Counted from the stretch's first letter, positions 16,335-26,017 are shown. The stretch: 52,344 nucleotides of DNA from Actinomycetota bacterium (GCA_005888295.1 VAWP01000041.1:1-52344); one strand, 5' to 3'. Numbers and translations are program-made. The notes: generated by a model from the letters alone, not told the origin.

Positions 16335-18465
16335 ATGATCCCCGAGGCCACCGCCTACACCACCGACCGCGGCATTCGCGTGCTCCGCACCGTCGAGGAC
16401 GTCCCGGTCGAGGGGGCCATCGACGGGATCGTCGACGCCCTGGACTCCCGTCGCGGAGCCCTCTTCGCATCCAGCTTCGAGTACCCGGGCCGCTACACCC
16501 GCTGGGACGTCGGCTTCGTGGACCCGCTCCTCGAGGTGGCCTGCCGGGGCCGGGAGGTGAGTGTCACGGCCCTCAACCGCCGGGGCCGGCAGCTCCTCCC
16601 CGTGCTCGCCGATGTCCTGGCCGACGTGCGCGAGCTGGTCTCTCCGAACCTGCGCGGCGAGCGCCTGACCGGCGTCGTCGAGGCGCCTCAGCACCGGTTT
16701 CCCGAGGAGGAGCGCAGCCACCAGCCCTCGGTCTTCTCGGTCATCCGGGCCCTCACCGACCTGTTCCGCAGTGACGCCGACCCCCACCTCGGGCTGTACG
16801 GCGCCTTCGGCTACGACCTCGCGTTCCAGTTCGAGCCCATCCGGCCGGCGCTCGACCGCCCGGCCGACCAGCGCGATCTGGTCCTCTACCTCCCGGACGA
16901 GATCGTCATCGTCGACCATCAGCGGCAGCGGGCGACGCGCCGCCGCTACGAGCTGGAGGCGGGCGCCCGTTCCACCCGGGGGCTGCCCCGCGAGGGTGAC
17001 AGCACGCCGTACGTGGGCGTGAGCAAGGTCGCCCGCTCGTGCGACCACGGGCCCGGCGAGTATGCCGGCGGCGTCCAGGTCGCCAAGGATGCCTTCGCAC
17101 GGGGCGACCTGTTCGAGGTGGTACCCGGGCAGACGTTCTTCGAGCCCTGCCCGGTCCCGCCCTCCGAGCTGTTCCGGAGGCTCCGGGAGCGCAATCCCGC
17201 TCCCTACGGCTTCATCATCAACCTGGGGGGATGGGACCACCTGGTGGGTGCGTCGCCGGAGATGTACGTGCGGGTGGACGGACCGCGAGTCGAGACGTGT
17301 CCCATCTCGGGCACCATCGCCCGGGGACGGGATCCCATGGACGACGCCGAGCGCATCAGGGCGCTGCTCAACTCGTCGAAGGACGAGTCGGAGCTCACCA
17401 TGTGCACCGACGTCGACCGCAACGACAAGTCGCGCATCTGCGAGCCGGGAAGCGTCCACGTCATCGGCCGACGCCAGATCGAGATCTACTCCCGCGTGAT
17501 CCACACGGTCGACCACGTGGAGGGCACGCTGCGGCCCGGCTTCGACGCCCTCGACGCCTTCCTGTCCCACATGTGGGCAGTGACGGTCACCGGCGCGCCG
17601 AAGGCCTGGGCCATGCAGTTCATCGAGGACCACGAGAAGACACCCCGGGCGTGGTATGGCGGCGCCGTCGGGTGGATCGGCTTCGACGGGCGGATGAACA
17701 CCGGCCTGACCCTCCGCACCGTGCGCGTGCGCAAGGGTGTCGCCGAGGTGCGGGTGGGGGCGACGCTGTTGTGGGAGTCCGATCCCGAGGCCGAGGAGCT
17801 CGAGACGCGGGACAAGGCCGCCGCGTTCCTCGACGCCATCCGCCAGCCCCGAGCCGAAGCCACCGTCGCTGCCGGCGCCGAGGTCCGCCCGGTCGCGTCG
17901 ACCCGGGTGCTGCTGGTGGACCACCAGGACTCCTTCGTGCACACACTGGCCAACTACCTGCGCCAGGGGGGCGCCGACGTCACGACCCTCCGGGCCGGGT
18001 TTCCCGAGGACGAGCTCGACCGCCTGGCCCCGGAGCTGGTCGTCCTGCATCGCCGCCTGCCTGGCGAGGGACCTCCCGGTGTTCGGCGTCTGTCTCGGCC
18101 TCCAGGCCCTGGTGGAGCACCTGGGGGGCAAGCTGGACACGCTGCCCACCCCGACGCACGGCAAGCCGTCGCTGGTTCGGATCGTCGGCGGGCGCCTGTT
18201 CGCCGAGCTGCCCGCACAGTTCACCGCCGGTCGCTACCACTCCCTGCACGCGCCCGCCGCCGCGCTGCCGCCCGGCCTGGTGGCGACGGCGCAGTCCGAC
18301 GACGGCATCGTCATGGCCGTCGAGCACGCCGACCTTCCCGTGGCGGGTGTCCAGTTCCACCCCGAGTCCATCATGTCGGTCGAGGGCGACGTGGGGATCC
18401 AGCTCGTGCGCGGCGTCGTCGCCAAGCTGGCCCGGCGCCGTCCTGCTACCCCGCGTCCTGGCTGA
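16335..18465 (+). CDS. trpE: fused anthranilate synthase TrpE-TrpG, interrupted near 18048
   Basis: Makes anthranilate from chorismate and glutamine, the first tryptophan step. Component I (about residues 1-515) shows [41 protein letters not shown] and [12 protein letters not shown]. This is the type fused to its amidotransferase. The glutaminase starts at [14 protein letters not shown]. After APELVVL (about 18045) the frame shifts by +1 and continues as [17 protein letters not shown] (catalytic Cys) to FHPESIM (His, Glu) and the stop at 18463-18465. The SPGPGxP segment expected at the junction, about 13-15 codons, is missing. As written, the gene would give a protein without a complete glutaminase. 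Its end overlaps convergent hisI by 20 bp. Confidence 0.9.
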
Positions 18466-18799
18466 GGTCCTCGCCGCCGAAGGCCCGGTGGAAGCAGCTG
18501 CGCTCGCCGGTGTGGCAAGCGCCCCGCCCCTCCTGGTCGACCACCACCAGCAGGGCGTCGCCGTCGCAGTCGTAGTAGGCGGCGCGCACCCACTGGCGGT
18601 CGCCCGACGTCTCGCCCTTGCCCGAGGACAGCGTGCGCCGGAGGGCCGTCTCGTCCATCCACGCCAGGGTCAGCACATCGCCCGTGGTGCGGTCCTGGAC
18701 GATGGCGGGCACGAGCCCGTCCTGGTTGTAGGCGACGACCGAAAGGTCCGCCTCGTCCACGGCGATGGGCGTGGCCGTGAACGGGGCGCGCTCGCTCAC
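18446..18799 (-). CDS. hisI: phosphoribosyl-AMP cyclohydrolase (internal segment missing)
   Basis: Opens the purine ring of phosphoribosyl-AMP, the third histidine step. Metal-ligand motifs are present: [11 protein letters not shown] (Cys78, Asp), GACHTG (Cys95) and SCF (Cys102). The invariant [10 protein letters not shown] is also present. The segment that should precede it, with the W-x-S-R-S-R active-site strand, is absent: TLSSG (residue 60) runs straight into KGETSG. About 15 residues are lost in frame, so the product is 117 residues against the expected 130 or so. GTG 18799 overlaps the stop of the GroES-like gene (GTGA). It stands apart from hisD-F by two genes. Confidence 0.88.
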   Translation of the reverse strand: MSERAPFTATPIAVDEADLSVVAYNQDGLVPAIVQDRTTGDVLTLAWMDETALRRTLSSGKGETSGDRQWVRAAYYDCDGDALLVVVDQEGRGACHTGERSCFHRAFGGEDLSQDAG

Positions 18800-19137
18800 A
18801 GGTACAGCCCCGTGCCGCCGTCGATCCGCTCGGAGGCGACGGCGTGGATATCGCGCTCGCGCAGGATCAGGTAGTCGTCGCCCTGGACGTCGACCTCGTA
18901 GCGGTCCTCGGGATTGAACAGGACGTGGTCGCCGGACTTGATGTTGCGCACGTGGGGACCGACGGCCACCACCTCGGCCCACGCCAACCGCTTCGACACC
19001 TGGGCCGTGGCGGGTATGAGGATCCCGGCGCGTGAGGTCCGCTCACCCTCCGCCACGGGGACCTGGACCAGCACGCGGTCGCTGAGCATGGTGATGGGCT
19101 GCTTCTGGCCCTTGGGTTCTGATGGCTTGGCCACCAT
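18796..19137 (-). CDS. GroES/Cpn10-like protein coupled to hisI
   Basis: 113-residue Cpn10-fold protein. After a 16-residue N-terminal extension the family pattern begins with [11 protein letters not shown], followed by a mobile-loop-like region ([15 protein letters not shown]), [23 protein letters not shown] and [12 protein letters not shown]. Classical GroES has about 95-100 residues and normally sits beside groEL; no groEL is present here and no CIRCE element precedes the gene. The stop overlaps hisI as GTGA, implying joint translation. It may be a specialised or orphan co-chaperonin. Only the fold is well supported. Confidence 0.8.
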   Translation of the reverse strand: MVAKPSEPKGQKQPITMLSDRVLVQVPVAEGERTSRAGILIPATAQVSKRLAWAEVVAVGPHVRNIKSGDHVLFNPEDRYEVDVQGDDYLILRERDIHAVASERIDGGTGLYL

Positions 19138-19158
19138 CGCACGGTACCGTCTCCCCCC

Positions 19159-19794
19159 ATGCCGATCGAGCCGGTCACCCTGTCGACCGCCGACGGACTG
19201 GTCCTGGAGGGCGAGATCGACCTGCCGGACCGGGCGTGGTCGGCGGCCGTGCTGGCCCATCCCCACCCCGAGTTCGGTGGGACGATGCGCTCCATCGTCA
19301 CCGCCGCCATGTTCGGCGCCCTGCCCCAGGCCGGGGTCGCCTGCCTCCGGTTCAACTTTCGGGGCGTGGGTGGGTCCGCGGGAACCCACGGAGGCGGACA
19401 GGACGAGCGGGCCGACCTGGTGGCGGCCATCGACGTGCTGGCCCCGATCACCGAGGGCCTGCCTCTCGCGCTGGCCGGATGGTCGTTCGGTGCCGACACG
19501 TCGCTCACCGTGGCCGACGAGCGCTTGGACGGCTGGCTGGCGGTGGCGCCGCCGCTGCGCACCGCCGCCGTCGCCGACATGGTGGCGCCCGCCGACCCTC
19601 GCCCCAAGCTCGTCATCGTGCCCGAGCACGACCAGTTCCGGCCTCCCGAGTCGGCCGCTCCGATCCTCGAGGGGTGGAAGAACACGCGGGTGGAGATCCT
19701 GCCCGGTGGAGATCATTACCTGGTGGGCCGGGCCGACCAGCTCATGGCGGTGTCCCTGGACTGGCTGCGCGAGCTCAGCCCGCGATCGGCCTGA
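19159..19794 (+). CDS. alpha/beta hydrolase (dienelactone-hydrolase-like)
   Basis: 211-residue cytosolic hydrolase. The oxyanion-region motif [10 protein letters not shown], the [10 protein letters not shown] strand and the nucleophile elbow GWSFGAD are clear. The acid is probably Asp in PEHDQF and the base His in GGDHYLVG. This set is typical of the small YpfH/DLH-like alpha/beta hydrolases often annotated as phosphoglycerate- or esterase-like; the substrate is unknown. It lies divergent to the GroES-like gene with a 21-bp gap, and its end overlaps convergent hisF by 20 bp. It thus splits the histidine genes into two transcription units. Confidence 0.85.
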   Translation: MPIEPVTLSTADGLVLEGEIDLPDRAWSAAVLAHPHPEFGGTMRSIVTAAMFGALPQAGVACLRFNFRGVGGSAGTHGGGQDERADLVAAIDVLAPITEGLPLALAGWSFGADTSLTVADERLDGWLAVAPPLRTAAVADMVAPADPRPKLVIVPEHDQFRPPESAAPILEGWKNTRVEILPGGDHYLVGRADQLMAVSLDWLRELSPRSA

Positions 19795-20539
19795 CGCTGA
19801 CGCCGCGGGCGGCCAGGTACGCCTTGGCCTCGGCCACGCCGTGGTCGGCGTAATGGAAGATCGACGCCGCCAGCACGGCGTCGGCGTCGCCCTCCACCGC
19901 TCCCTCCACCAGGTGCTCGAGGGTGCCCACCCCGCCGCTGGCGATCACCGGGATCGAGCAGGCCCGCGTCACCGCCCGCGTGAGCTCGAGGTCGTAGCCG
20001 TCCCTCGTGCCGTCGCGATCCATGGAGGTGAGCAGGATCTCTCCCGCCCCCAGCCGTTCGCACACCGCGGCCCAGGTGAGGGCGTCGAGACCGGTGGGCG
20101 TCCGGCCCCCGTGCGTGTAGACCTCGAACCCCGTACCCCGCCGGCGGGCATCGATGGCCACGACCACACACTGCGAACCAAGCTCCGCCGCCATCTCGTG
20201 CACGACGGCGGGCCGCTGCACGGCCATGGTGTTCACCGTCACCTTGTCAGCCCCGGCCCGTAGCAGTCGATGGGCGTCAGCCAGGCTGCGCACGCCGCCG
20301 CCGACCGTCAGCGGGATGAAGACCTCGTCGGCGGTCCGCCGCACGACGTCGACCATGGTGTCGCGCTCGTCGGAGGAGGCCGTGATGTCCAGGAACACGA
20401 CCTCGTCGGCGCCGGCCCGGTCATAGCGAGCCGCCAGCTCGACGGGATCACCTGCGTCGCGCAGGTTCTCGAAGTTGACGCCCTTGACGACGCGGCCAGC
20501 GTCGACGTCGAGACACGGGATCACGCGGACGGTTCGCAC
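19775..20539 (-). CDS. hisF: imidazole glycerol phosphate synthase cyclase subunit
   Basis: Uses ammonia from HisH to form imidazole glycerol phosphate and AICAR. The 254-residue barrel has catalytic Asp11 in [15 protein letters not shown] and the second Asp in VVVAIDARR. Phosphate loops are at GGGVRSL and [11 protein letters not shown], and DITASSDER is also conserved. GTG 20539 overlaps hisA by 19 nt; a GTG five codons downstream would remove the RTVR start and is less likely. Confidence 0.96.
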   Translation of the reverse strand: MRTVRVIPCLDVDAGRVVKGVNFENLRDAGDPVELAARYDRAGADEVVFLDITASSDERDTMVDVVRRTADEVFIPLTVGGGVRSLADAHRLLRAGADKVTVNTMAVQRPAVVHEMAAELGSQCVVVAIDARRRGTGFEVYTHGGRTPTGLDALTWAAVCERLGAGEILLTSMDRDGTRDGYDLELTRAVTRACSIPVIASGGVGTLEHLVEGAVEGDADAVLAASIFHYADHGVAEAKAYLAARGVSVRPIAG

Positions 20540-21255
20540 GCGGCCAGTGCCTCCTTCACGTCGACGCGCCCGTCGTGAATGGCCCGACCCACGATCACGC
20601 CCGCCAGCCGCCGCCCCCCGGCCTCCAGGCGGGCCAGGCTGGCGATGTCGGCGGCCGAGCCCACGCCTCCCGAGGCGATGAGATCCGGGCTGGCGGCGCC
20701 CAGGGCAGCCGCCAGGCCGTCGAGGTCGGGACCCTCGAGCGTCCCATCGCGGCCGATGTCGGTGACTACCAGGGCCGCCACACCGGCGCCCTCGAGACGG
20801 CCGAGCACGTCGAGCAGCCCGACGCCCGAGCCCGCTGTCCACCCGCGCACCGACACCTCACCTCTCCGGTGGTCGACACCGGCGGCGATGCGTCCCGGGT
20901 ACCTCGTCGCCAGTCGCTCCACGAGGTCGGGGTCCTCGACTGCCACCGTTCCGAGGACCACCCGGGCGACGCCGGCGTCCAGCAGGGCGGCGGCGCTCGA
21001 CTCGTCGCGCACTCCTCCCCCGGCCTGCACCGGCACCGCCACGGCAGCGGCGATCTCAGTGATGAGCGGGCGGTTGACGGGTCGACCGGTCCTGGCTGCG
21101 TCGAGGTCGACGACGTGCAGCCACGGAGCCCCGGCGCGCGCCAGCTCGACCGCGGCTGCCAGCGGGTCGCCGTAGTCGGTGCGGCGCTCGAAGTCGCCCC
21201 GGACCAGCCGCACGCAGCGACCGTCCAGCAGATCGACGGCGGGGTACAGGTCCAT
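20521..21255 (-). CDS. hisA: phosphoribosylformimino-AICAR-P isomerase
   Basis: Isomerises ProFAR to PRFAR. The 244-residue barrel starts [17 protein letters not shown] with catalytic Asp8. [21 protein letters not shown] and VTDIGRDGT (second Asp) follow in the family order. Some actinobacterial homologues (PriA) also act as TrpF. A separate trpF is encoded in this window, so a strict HisA role is more likely here. ATG 21255 overlaps the hisH stop (ATGA). Confidence 0.94.
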   Translation of the reverse strand: MDLYPAVDLLDGRCVRLVRGDFERRTDYGDPLAAAVELARAGAPWLHVVDLDAARTGRPVNRPLITEIAAAVAVPVQAGGGVRDESSAAALLDAGVARVVLGTVAVEDPDLVERLATRYPGRIAAGVDHRRGEVSVRGWTAGSGVGLLDVLGRLEGAGVAALVVTDIGRDGTLEGPDLDGLAAALGAASPDLIASGGVGSAADIASLARLEAGGRRLAGVIVGRAIHDGRVDVKEALAACEPSA

Positions 21256-21860
21256 CAGGCGCAGGCGCGCACGAACCCGGCCAGCAGCGCCAGCCCCGAC
21301 GCTCCCGACTTCTCCGGGTGGAACTGGGTGGCCCACAGCCGGCCCCGCTCCACCGCGGCCACCACCGGCCCGCCGTAGTCGCAGGTGGCGACGACGTCGC
21401 CCGACTGCTCCGGTGCGAAGGAGTGGACGAAGTACACCCACCGAGGGTCGCCGAGTGGCCGGAGCATCTCGCTGGTGCGACCTGGCGTGGGACGTAGGAC
21501 GTTCCACTGCATCTGTGGGCTCTTGGGGCCGGGCGGCAGGGCGCAGACGCGGCCGTTCAGGACACCGAGGCCCCGCGCGCCAGCGTCCTCGGCGGACGCC
21601 TCGTAGAGCATCTGCATGCCCACGCAGATGCCGAGGAACGGAAGGTCGCGCCTGGCCGCGTCCACGGCGACGGCGTCGAGCCCCGAGGACCGAAGCGCCT
21701 CCAGGCAGCGACCGAAGGCCCCGACGCCGGGCAGGACCACGCCGTTGGCCCCCTCGGCCTGCTCGGGCTCGGTCACCAGCCGGGCGTCACCGCCGACGCG
21801 CTGGAGCGCCTTCTCGGCCGACCGGAGGTTGCCGATCCCGTAGTCCAGGACGGCGATCAC
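21255..21860 (-). CDS. hisH: imidazole glycerol phosphate synthase glutaminase subunit
   Basis: Class I glutamine amidotransferase supplying ammonia to HisF. It has 201 residues. The opening IAVLDYGIGNLRS is typical, the nucleophile is Cys79 in LGICVGMQ, and the His-Glu pair is in TQFHPEKSG. GTG 21860 overlaps the hisB stop (GTGA). It is complete, in contrast to the damaged TrpG domain of the trpEG gene in this window. Confidence 0.96.
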   Translation of the reverse strand: MIAVLDYGIGNLRSAEKALQRVGGDARLVTEPEQAEGANGVVLPGVGAFGRCLEALRSSGLDAVAVDAARRDLPFLGICVGMQMLYEASAEDAGARGLGVLNGRVCALPPGPKSPQMQWNVLRPTPGRTSEMLRPLGDPRWVYFVHSFAPEQSGDVVATCDYGGPVVAAVERGRLWATQFHPEKSGASGLALLAGFVRACA

Positions 21861-22447
21861 AGCCGGCCCTTCGTCGACGGCACGTCGGCTCCTTCGACGC
21901 GGACGGCGTCGCGCAGCGAGCGGGCCACGGCCTTGAACGAGGCCTCGAGGATGTGGTGGGTGTTGCGCCCGCTGCGAAGGCTGATGTGCAGCGTGATCGC
22001 CGCAGATGTCGTGAGCGCCCGCCAGAACTCCTCGGCCAGCTGCGGCTCGAACGCGGGGCTCCCGAGCGGCACGGCGTCGGGCGCCACCTTCACGTCGTAG
22101 TGGAGGTAGGGGCGCCCGGACAGGTCCAGGGCCGCCTCAACGAGCGCCTCGTCCAGGGGTACGGCCATGGACGCGAACCGCCGCACCCCGGCCTTGTCGC
22201 CGAGGGCCGCAGCCAGGGCCTCGCCGAGCACGATCCCCACGTCCTCCACCGTGTGGTGGGCATCGACGTCCAGGTCACCCCGGGCCGAGACGGTGAGATC
22301 GAGCCCACCGTGCCGGCCCAGCTGGGACACCATGTGGTCGAAGAACGGAAGACCTGTGCTCACCTCCACCCGACCCGAGCCATCCAGGGCGAGGTCGACC
22401 TCCACGGTCGTCTCCCGGGTCCGACGGGAACGCTCCGCCGCCCTCAC
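21857..22447 (-). CDS. hisB: imidazoleglycerol-phosphate dehydratase
   Basis: Mn-dependent dehydration to imidazole acetol phosphate. Monofunctional form of 196 residues without the phosphatase domain of enterobacterial HisB. Both metal-binding motifs are present: FFDHMVSQLGRHGG and DLDVDAHHTVEDVGIVLG in the first half; SGRNTHHILEASFKA in the second. GTG 22447 overlaps the hisC stop (GTGA). Confidence 0.96.
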   Translation of the reverse strand: MRAAERSRRTRETTVEVDLALDGSGRVEVSTGLPFFDHMVSQLGRHGGLDLTVSARGDLDVDAHHTVEDVGIVLGEALAAALGDKAGVRRFASMAVPLDEALVEAALDLSGRPYLHYDVKVAPDAVPLGSPAFEPQLAEEFWRALTTSAAITLHISLRSGRNTHHILEASFKAVARSLRDAVRVEGADVPSTKGRL

Positions 22448-23517
22448 GCCAGGCACTCCGCCAGGGCGGCCAGGAAGGCGGTGTTCTCCTCCGGCGTGCC
22501 CACCGTGACTCGGAGGCAGCCCTCCAGACGGGGCCAGCCGCTGCAGTTGCGAACCAGCACCGAGCGGTCGAGCAGCCGCTGCCACACCTCCTCACCGGGG
22601 CGAGCGAGCGGCCGGAAGAGGATGAAGTTGGCATCGGAGGGCCAGGACTCGACCGGCATCGCCGCAAGGCCTGCGGCGAGCCTGCCCCGCTCCTGCACCA
22701 ACTCCGCCACCCTGGCGTCCATGTCGGACTGGTAGTCGAGGGCCAGGCGCCCGGCCACCTGCTTGAAGGAGTCGAGGTGGTACGGCAGCGCGACCTGCTC
22801 GAGTGCCGCCACGACCGACGCCGGAGCGACGAGATAGCCGAGCCTGGCCGCGGCCATGGACCACGTCTTGGAGAAGGTCCTGACGACCGCGAGACGGTCC
22901 TCGGTGCCGAGCAACGAGAGTGCCGACCACGCGCAGAACTGCCCGTAGGCCTCGTCCACCACGACGAGCCCGGGCGCGATGGCGAGCACCTGCTCGACGA
23001 CCTCTTTGGGATCGGCCCGACCAGACGGGTTGTTGGGCGAGCACAGGAAGGTGACGACCGGCGCCGCCTCGGCGCTCACCCGGCCGACCTCGTCGAGGTC
23101 GATGCGAAAGTCCGCCAGCCGCTCCCCCGTCGCCACGACCGTGCCGGTCAGGCGGGCGATGTGCGAGTGCAGGGCGTACGTCGGCTCGAACAGGGCGACG
23201 GCTCGCCCGGGGCCGCCGAACGCGAGCAGCAGGCACTGGAGCACCTCGTTGGACCCGTTGGCGCAGAACACCTCCTCGGGTCCCACGCCATGGACCGCAC
23301 CCAGCGCCGATCGCAGCGCCCAGGCCCGACGGTCGGGGTAGCGGTTGAACTCGATGTGCTCGAGCTCTGCCCGGACCGCCTCCACCCACGCCCGCGGCGG
23401 AGCGATCGGCGACTCGTTGGTGTTGAGCCGGATCCTGACGTCGACCTGCGGCGAGTGGTAGCCCTCGGCGAGGTCAAGATCCGCCCGCACGGGGACGGGC
23501 GGCACTAGCTCTCCCAT
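22444..23517 (-). CDS. hisC: histidinol-phosphate aminotransferase
   Basis: PLP-dependent transamination of imidazole acetol phosphate, 357 residues. RLNTNESP, NRYPDRRAWALR, CSPNNPSG and VVDEAYGQF are the substrate and cofactor regions. The PLP lysine is Lys217 in TFSKTWSMAAARLGY, and the C-terminal LRVTVGTPEEN carries the conserved Arg. ATG 23517 overlaps hisD by 13 nt. Confidence 0.95.
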   Translation of the reverse strand: MGELVPPVPVRADLDLAEGYHSPQVDVRIRLNTNESPIAPPRAWVEAVRAELEHIEFNRYPDRRAWALRSALGAVHGVGPEEVFCANGSNEVLQCLLLAFGGPGRAVALFEPTYALHSHIARLTGTVVATGERLADFRIDLDEVGRVSAEAAPVVTFLCSPNNPSGRADPKEVVEQVLAIAPGLVVVDEAYGQFCAWSALSLLGTEDRLAVVRTFSKTWSMAAARLGYLVAPASVVAALEQVALPYHLDSFKQVAGRLALDYQSDMDARVAELVQERGRLAAGLAAMPVESWPSDANFILFRPLARPGEEVWQRLLDRSVLVRNCSGWPRLEGCLRVTVGTPEENTAFLAALAECLA

Positions 23518-24791
23518 CGCCGTCGCACCGACTCGGCATGGGCGGGAAGCCCCTCGGCCTCGGCGATGGCACGTACGTGGGGGCCCACCCGGGCCAGGGC
23601 GCCCTCGTCCAGCGACACGACGTGGATGTGGCGGACGAAGTCGTCGACCCGCAGGGCGCTGGAGAAGCGCGCCGACCCGTAGGTCGGCAGGACGTGGCTC
23701 GGGCCGGCCAGGTAGTCACCGACGCTGGCGGGAGCGAAGGGCCCAGCGAAGACGGCCCCCGCGTGCTGAACCAGCGGCACCAGCGCGTCGGCATCCGAGC
23801 ACAGCAGCTCGAGGTGCTCGGGCGCGATCGCGTTGGCCACCGCCATCGCCTGGGCGGCGTCCTCGACGACCACCGCGTAGCCCCCCTCCGCCAGCGTGGC
23901 CTCGATCTCGGCCCGCCGGGGCGACCCCGCCACCAACCGCGCCACGGCGTCGGTGACCTCGTCGGCGACGCGCGGCGACCAGGTGACGAGCCAGGCCAGC
24001 CCGTCCGGACCGTGCTCGGCCTGCACCACGACGTCAATGGCGGCCAGCTCGGCGGGAGTCGAGTCGTCGGCGACCACGACGACCTCGGACGGACCGGCGA
24101 AGGCCGACGGCACACCGACCACGCCCGACACCTGGCGCTTGGCTTCGGACACGTAGACGTTGCCCGGACCGACGATGACGTCGACGGCGCCGACCGTCTC
24201 CGTGCCGTAGGCCATGGCGCCGACGGCCTGGGCGCCCCCGATCCGGAAGACGTCGTCGACACCGGCCATGGCTGCGGCCGCGAGCGTCGGCCCGGCCACG
24301 GTTCCGTCAGCGTCAGGCGGGACGCACAAGGTCACGTGGGGAACGCCGGCGACGCGCGCCGGTACCGCCGCCATGAGGACCGTGGACGGGTACCGGGCCC
24401 GGCCGCCGGGAACGTAGACGCCGGCTCGCCCGACGGGCCTGGTGAGCTCGTCGACGACGACGCCCTGGCGCTCGTAGCGCTGGGGCTGGTACGAAGCCCC
24501 TTGGTGACGGTGATAGTCCTCGATGGCGCGCCGGGCGGCGTCCAGCGCCTCCCGGAGGGGCTTCGGCGTGGACTCGACGGCCTGTTCGAGCTCGACGGTC
24601 GATACCCGGAGATCCCCGAGGGCGACCCCGTCCAGGCGGGCCGTGTGCTCGCGCACCGCGGTGTCTCCCCTGGCCCTGACGTCGGCGAGGATCGCCTGCA
24701 CCACCTGGGTCGGCGGCTCCTTGGCCATCGCCGGCCGAGGCAGGATCCCTGTGAGGTCGTTCACACCCCGCAGGTCGAGTCGGGTGAGCAT
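23505..24791 (-). CDS. hisD: histidinol dehydrogenase
   Basis: Two-step NAD oxidation of histidinol to histidine; zinc enzyme of 428 residues. Signatures include GVYVPGGRARYPSTVLM, RIGGAQAVGAMAYGTE, DVIVGPGNVYVSEAKR, AGPSEVVVVAD, AQAEHGPDG (Gln/His zinc ligands) and ANAIAPEHLEL. ATG 24791 (MLTRLDLRG) fits family starts. First gene of hisD-C-B-H-A-F; hisG and hisE are not in the window. The 134-bp divergent region to the next gene holds its promoter; no attenuator-like His-rich leader was seen. Confidence 0.96.
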   Translation of the reverse strand: MLTRLDLRGVNDLTGILPRPAMAKEPPTQVVQAILADVRARGDTAVREHTARLDGVALGDLRVSTVELEQAVESTPKPLREALDAARRAIEDYHRHQGASYQPQRYERQGVVVDELTRPVGRAGVYVPGGRARYPSTVLMAAVPARVAGVPHVTLCVPPDADGTVAGPTLAAAAMAGVDDVFRIGGAQAVGAMAYGTETVGAVDVIVGPGNVYVSEAKRQVSGVVGVPSAFAGPSEVVVVADDSTPAELAAIDVVVQAEHGPDGLAWLVTWSPRVADEVTDAVARLVAGSPRRAEIEATLAEGGYAVVVEDAAQAMAVANAIAPEHLELLCSDADALVPLVQHAGAVFAGPFAPASVGDYLAGPSHVLPTYGSARFSSALRVDDFVRHIHVVSLDEGALARVGPHVRAIAEAEGLPAHAESVRRRWES

Positions 24792-24925
24792 CGCGACCCG
24801 ATCGTAACGGGCACCTTGGGAACGACTGGCGCCATTTCGGCCCCCCAGGGCCGGGCACGGGGCTCGCTGCACGCCGTCTCCCTTTCGAACGACGGCGAGA
24901 CCCGCGCCACGGCAAGATCGCGGGC

Positions 24926-25129
24926 ATGACCGGATCGAGCGCAGAGCTCTCCTCGCTGGCCACGGCCCTCGACGAGCTCACGAGGCGCATCACCGCCATC
25001 GCCGACGGCTACTCGAGCGGTGACCACGACGAGCTCGCTGCCGACCTGTACGCCGTCGAGCGGGCCCTCGCCGGGGCGCAGCGACGCCTGACGAAGGTCA
25101 TCGACACCGACCGGCGTCAGACACGCTAA
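24926..25129 (+). CDS. small alpha-helical hypothetical protein
   Basis: 67-residue protein, ATG start, with an amphipathic heptad-like pattern (LATALDELTRRITAIADG, LYAVERALAGAQRRLTKVI) suggesting a short helical hairpin or coiled coil. I know no named family. Codon use matches its neighbours and a strong hairpin begins on its last stop-codon base, both supporting a real gene. Divergent from hisD. Confidence 0.65.
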   Translation: MTGSSAELSSLATALDELTRRITAIADGYSSGDHDELAADLYAVERALAGAQRRLTKVIDTDRRQTR

Positions 25130-25150
25130 CGGCGCCCACGAGGGCGCCGT
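25129..25150. terminator. 9-bp perfect hairpin between converging genes
   Basis: The arms ACGGCGCCC and GGGCGCCGT pair perfectly around the 4-nt loop ACGA. The hairpin begins at the stop codon of the small protein and lies 72 bp beyond the 3' end of nth on the opposite strand. There is no U-tract, which is common for actinobacterial terminators. It could serve both strands. Confidence 0.65.
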
Positions 25151-25221
25151 CAGCGGAGCGAGCCGGGCGGCGGATCCCGCACTCGCTCGTGGAACCAGGT
25201 GGCGGGAACCGGTTCCGTCCT

Positions 25222-25926
25222 CTACAACGTCGCCTGTTTCGTCCTTGTTCCTGGTCGGGCCCGGGCCCCTCGGGCCGGGAGCTCTGCCGACGGACAGTAG
25301 TCATTGAGCACGCAATCAACGCAGCGCGGCCGGCGAGCGACGCACACCCGACGGCCGTGCAGGATCAGTCTCAGGCTGAACGATCCCCACTCGGCCGGCG
25401 GGAGCAGTGACGACAGCTCGTGCTCGGCCTTCACGGGATCGGTCTCGGCCGTGAGGCCCAGCCGCCGGCTGAGCCGCCCGACGTGGGTGTCCACCGGCAG
25501 GCCTGGCAGGCCCAGTCCGACGCTGCGGATCACGTTGGCGGTCTTTCGCCCGACGCCCGGCAGCGTCGTCAGGTCCTCGACCGTCGACGGGACGACGCCG
25601 CCGAAGCGGTCGACGAGGACCGTGGCCATGCCCTTCAGGCTGCGGGCCTTGCTGCGGAAGAACCCGGTCGGACGGATATACGCCTCCAGCTCCCCCGGCT
25701 CGGCACCAGCGAGCTCGCCCGGTCCCGGATAGGCGCGGAACAGCGCCGGCGTCACCTCGTTCACCCGCTCGTCGGTGGTCTGGGCCGACAGGATGGTCGC
25801 CACCACGAGCTGGAAGGCACCGTCGTGGTCGAGCGCGCACAGCTCGCGCTCGCTGCCGGGGTACTCCTCGGCCAGCCGGCGCGCCGTCTCGCGGGCCCGG
25901 CCGCGAGGGCTGCGGGGTCGGCCCAT
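25222..25926 (-). CDS. nth: endonuclease III (DNA glycosylase/AP lyase)
   Basis: Removes oxidised pyrimidines in base-excision repair. It has 234 residues. The helix-hairpin-helix LPGVGRKTANVI contains catalytic Lys128, and Asp146 lies in VDTHVGRL. The 4Fe-4S loop has Cys195, Cys202, Cys205 and Cys211 with the expected C-x6-C-x2-C-x5-C spacing. ATG 25926 was chosen over a start seven codons upstream because family homology begins shortly after it. A basic C-terminal tail of about 20 residues follows the cluster. Confidence 0.95.
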   Translation of the reverse strand: MGRPRSPRGRARETARRLAEEYPGSERELCALDHDGAFQLVVATILSAQTTDERVNEVTPALFRAYPGPGELAGAEPGELEAYIRPTGFFRSKARSLKGMATVLVDRFGGVVPSTVEDLTTLPGVGRKTANVIRSVGLGLPGLPVDTHVGRLSRRLGLTAETDPVKAEHELSSLLPPAEWGSFSLRLILHGRRVCVARRPRCVDCVLNDYCPSAELPARGARARPGTRTKQATL

Positions 25927-26017
25927 GAGCCGGAACGCTACCGCCACGGCCGGCGGCGGGGCAGGAGCCCTGCCGGGGGTGGCGGAGCCGCCAAGAACAC
26001 CGCACTACCCTCGCTCC

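Noticed and set aside
19138-19158. CIRCE or other heat-shock operator before the GroES-like gene
   Set aside because: Only 21 bp separate it from the divergent hydrolase and no inverted repeat of that type is present.
24792-24925. His-rich leader peptide or T-box before hisD
   Set aside because: No run of His codons, T-box core or attenuator hairpin pair was seen on the minus strand.
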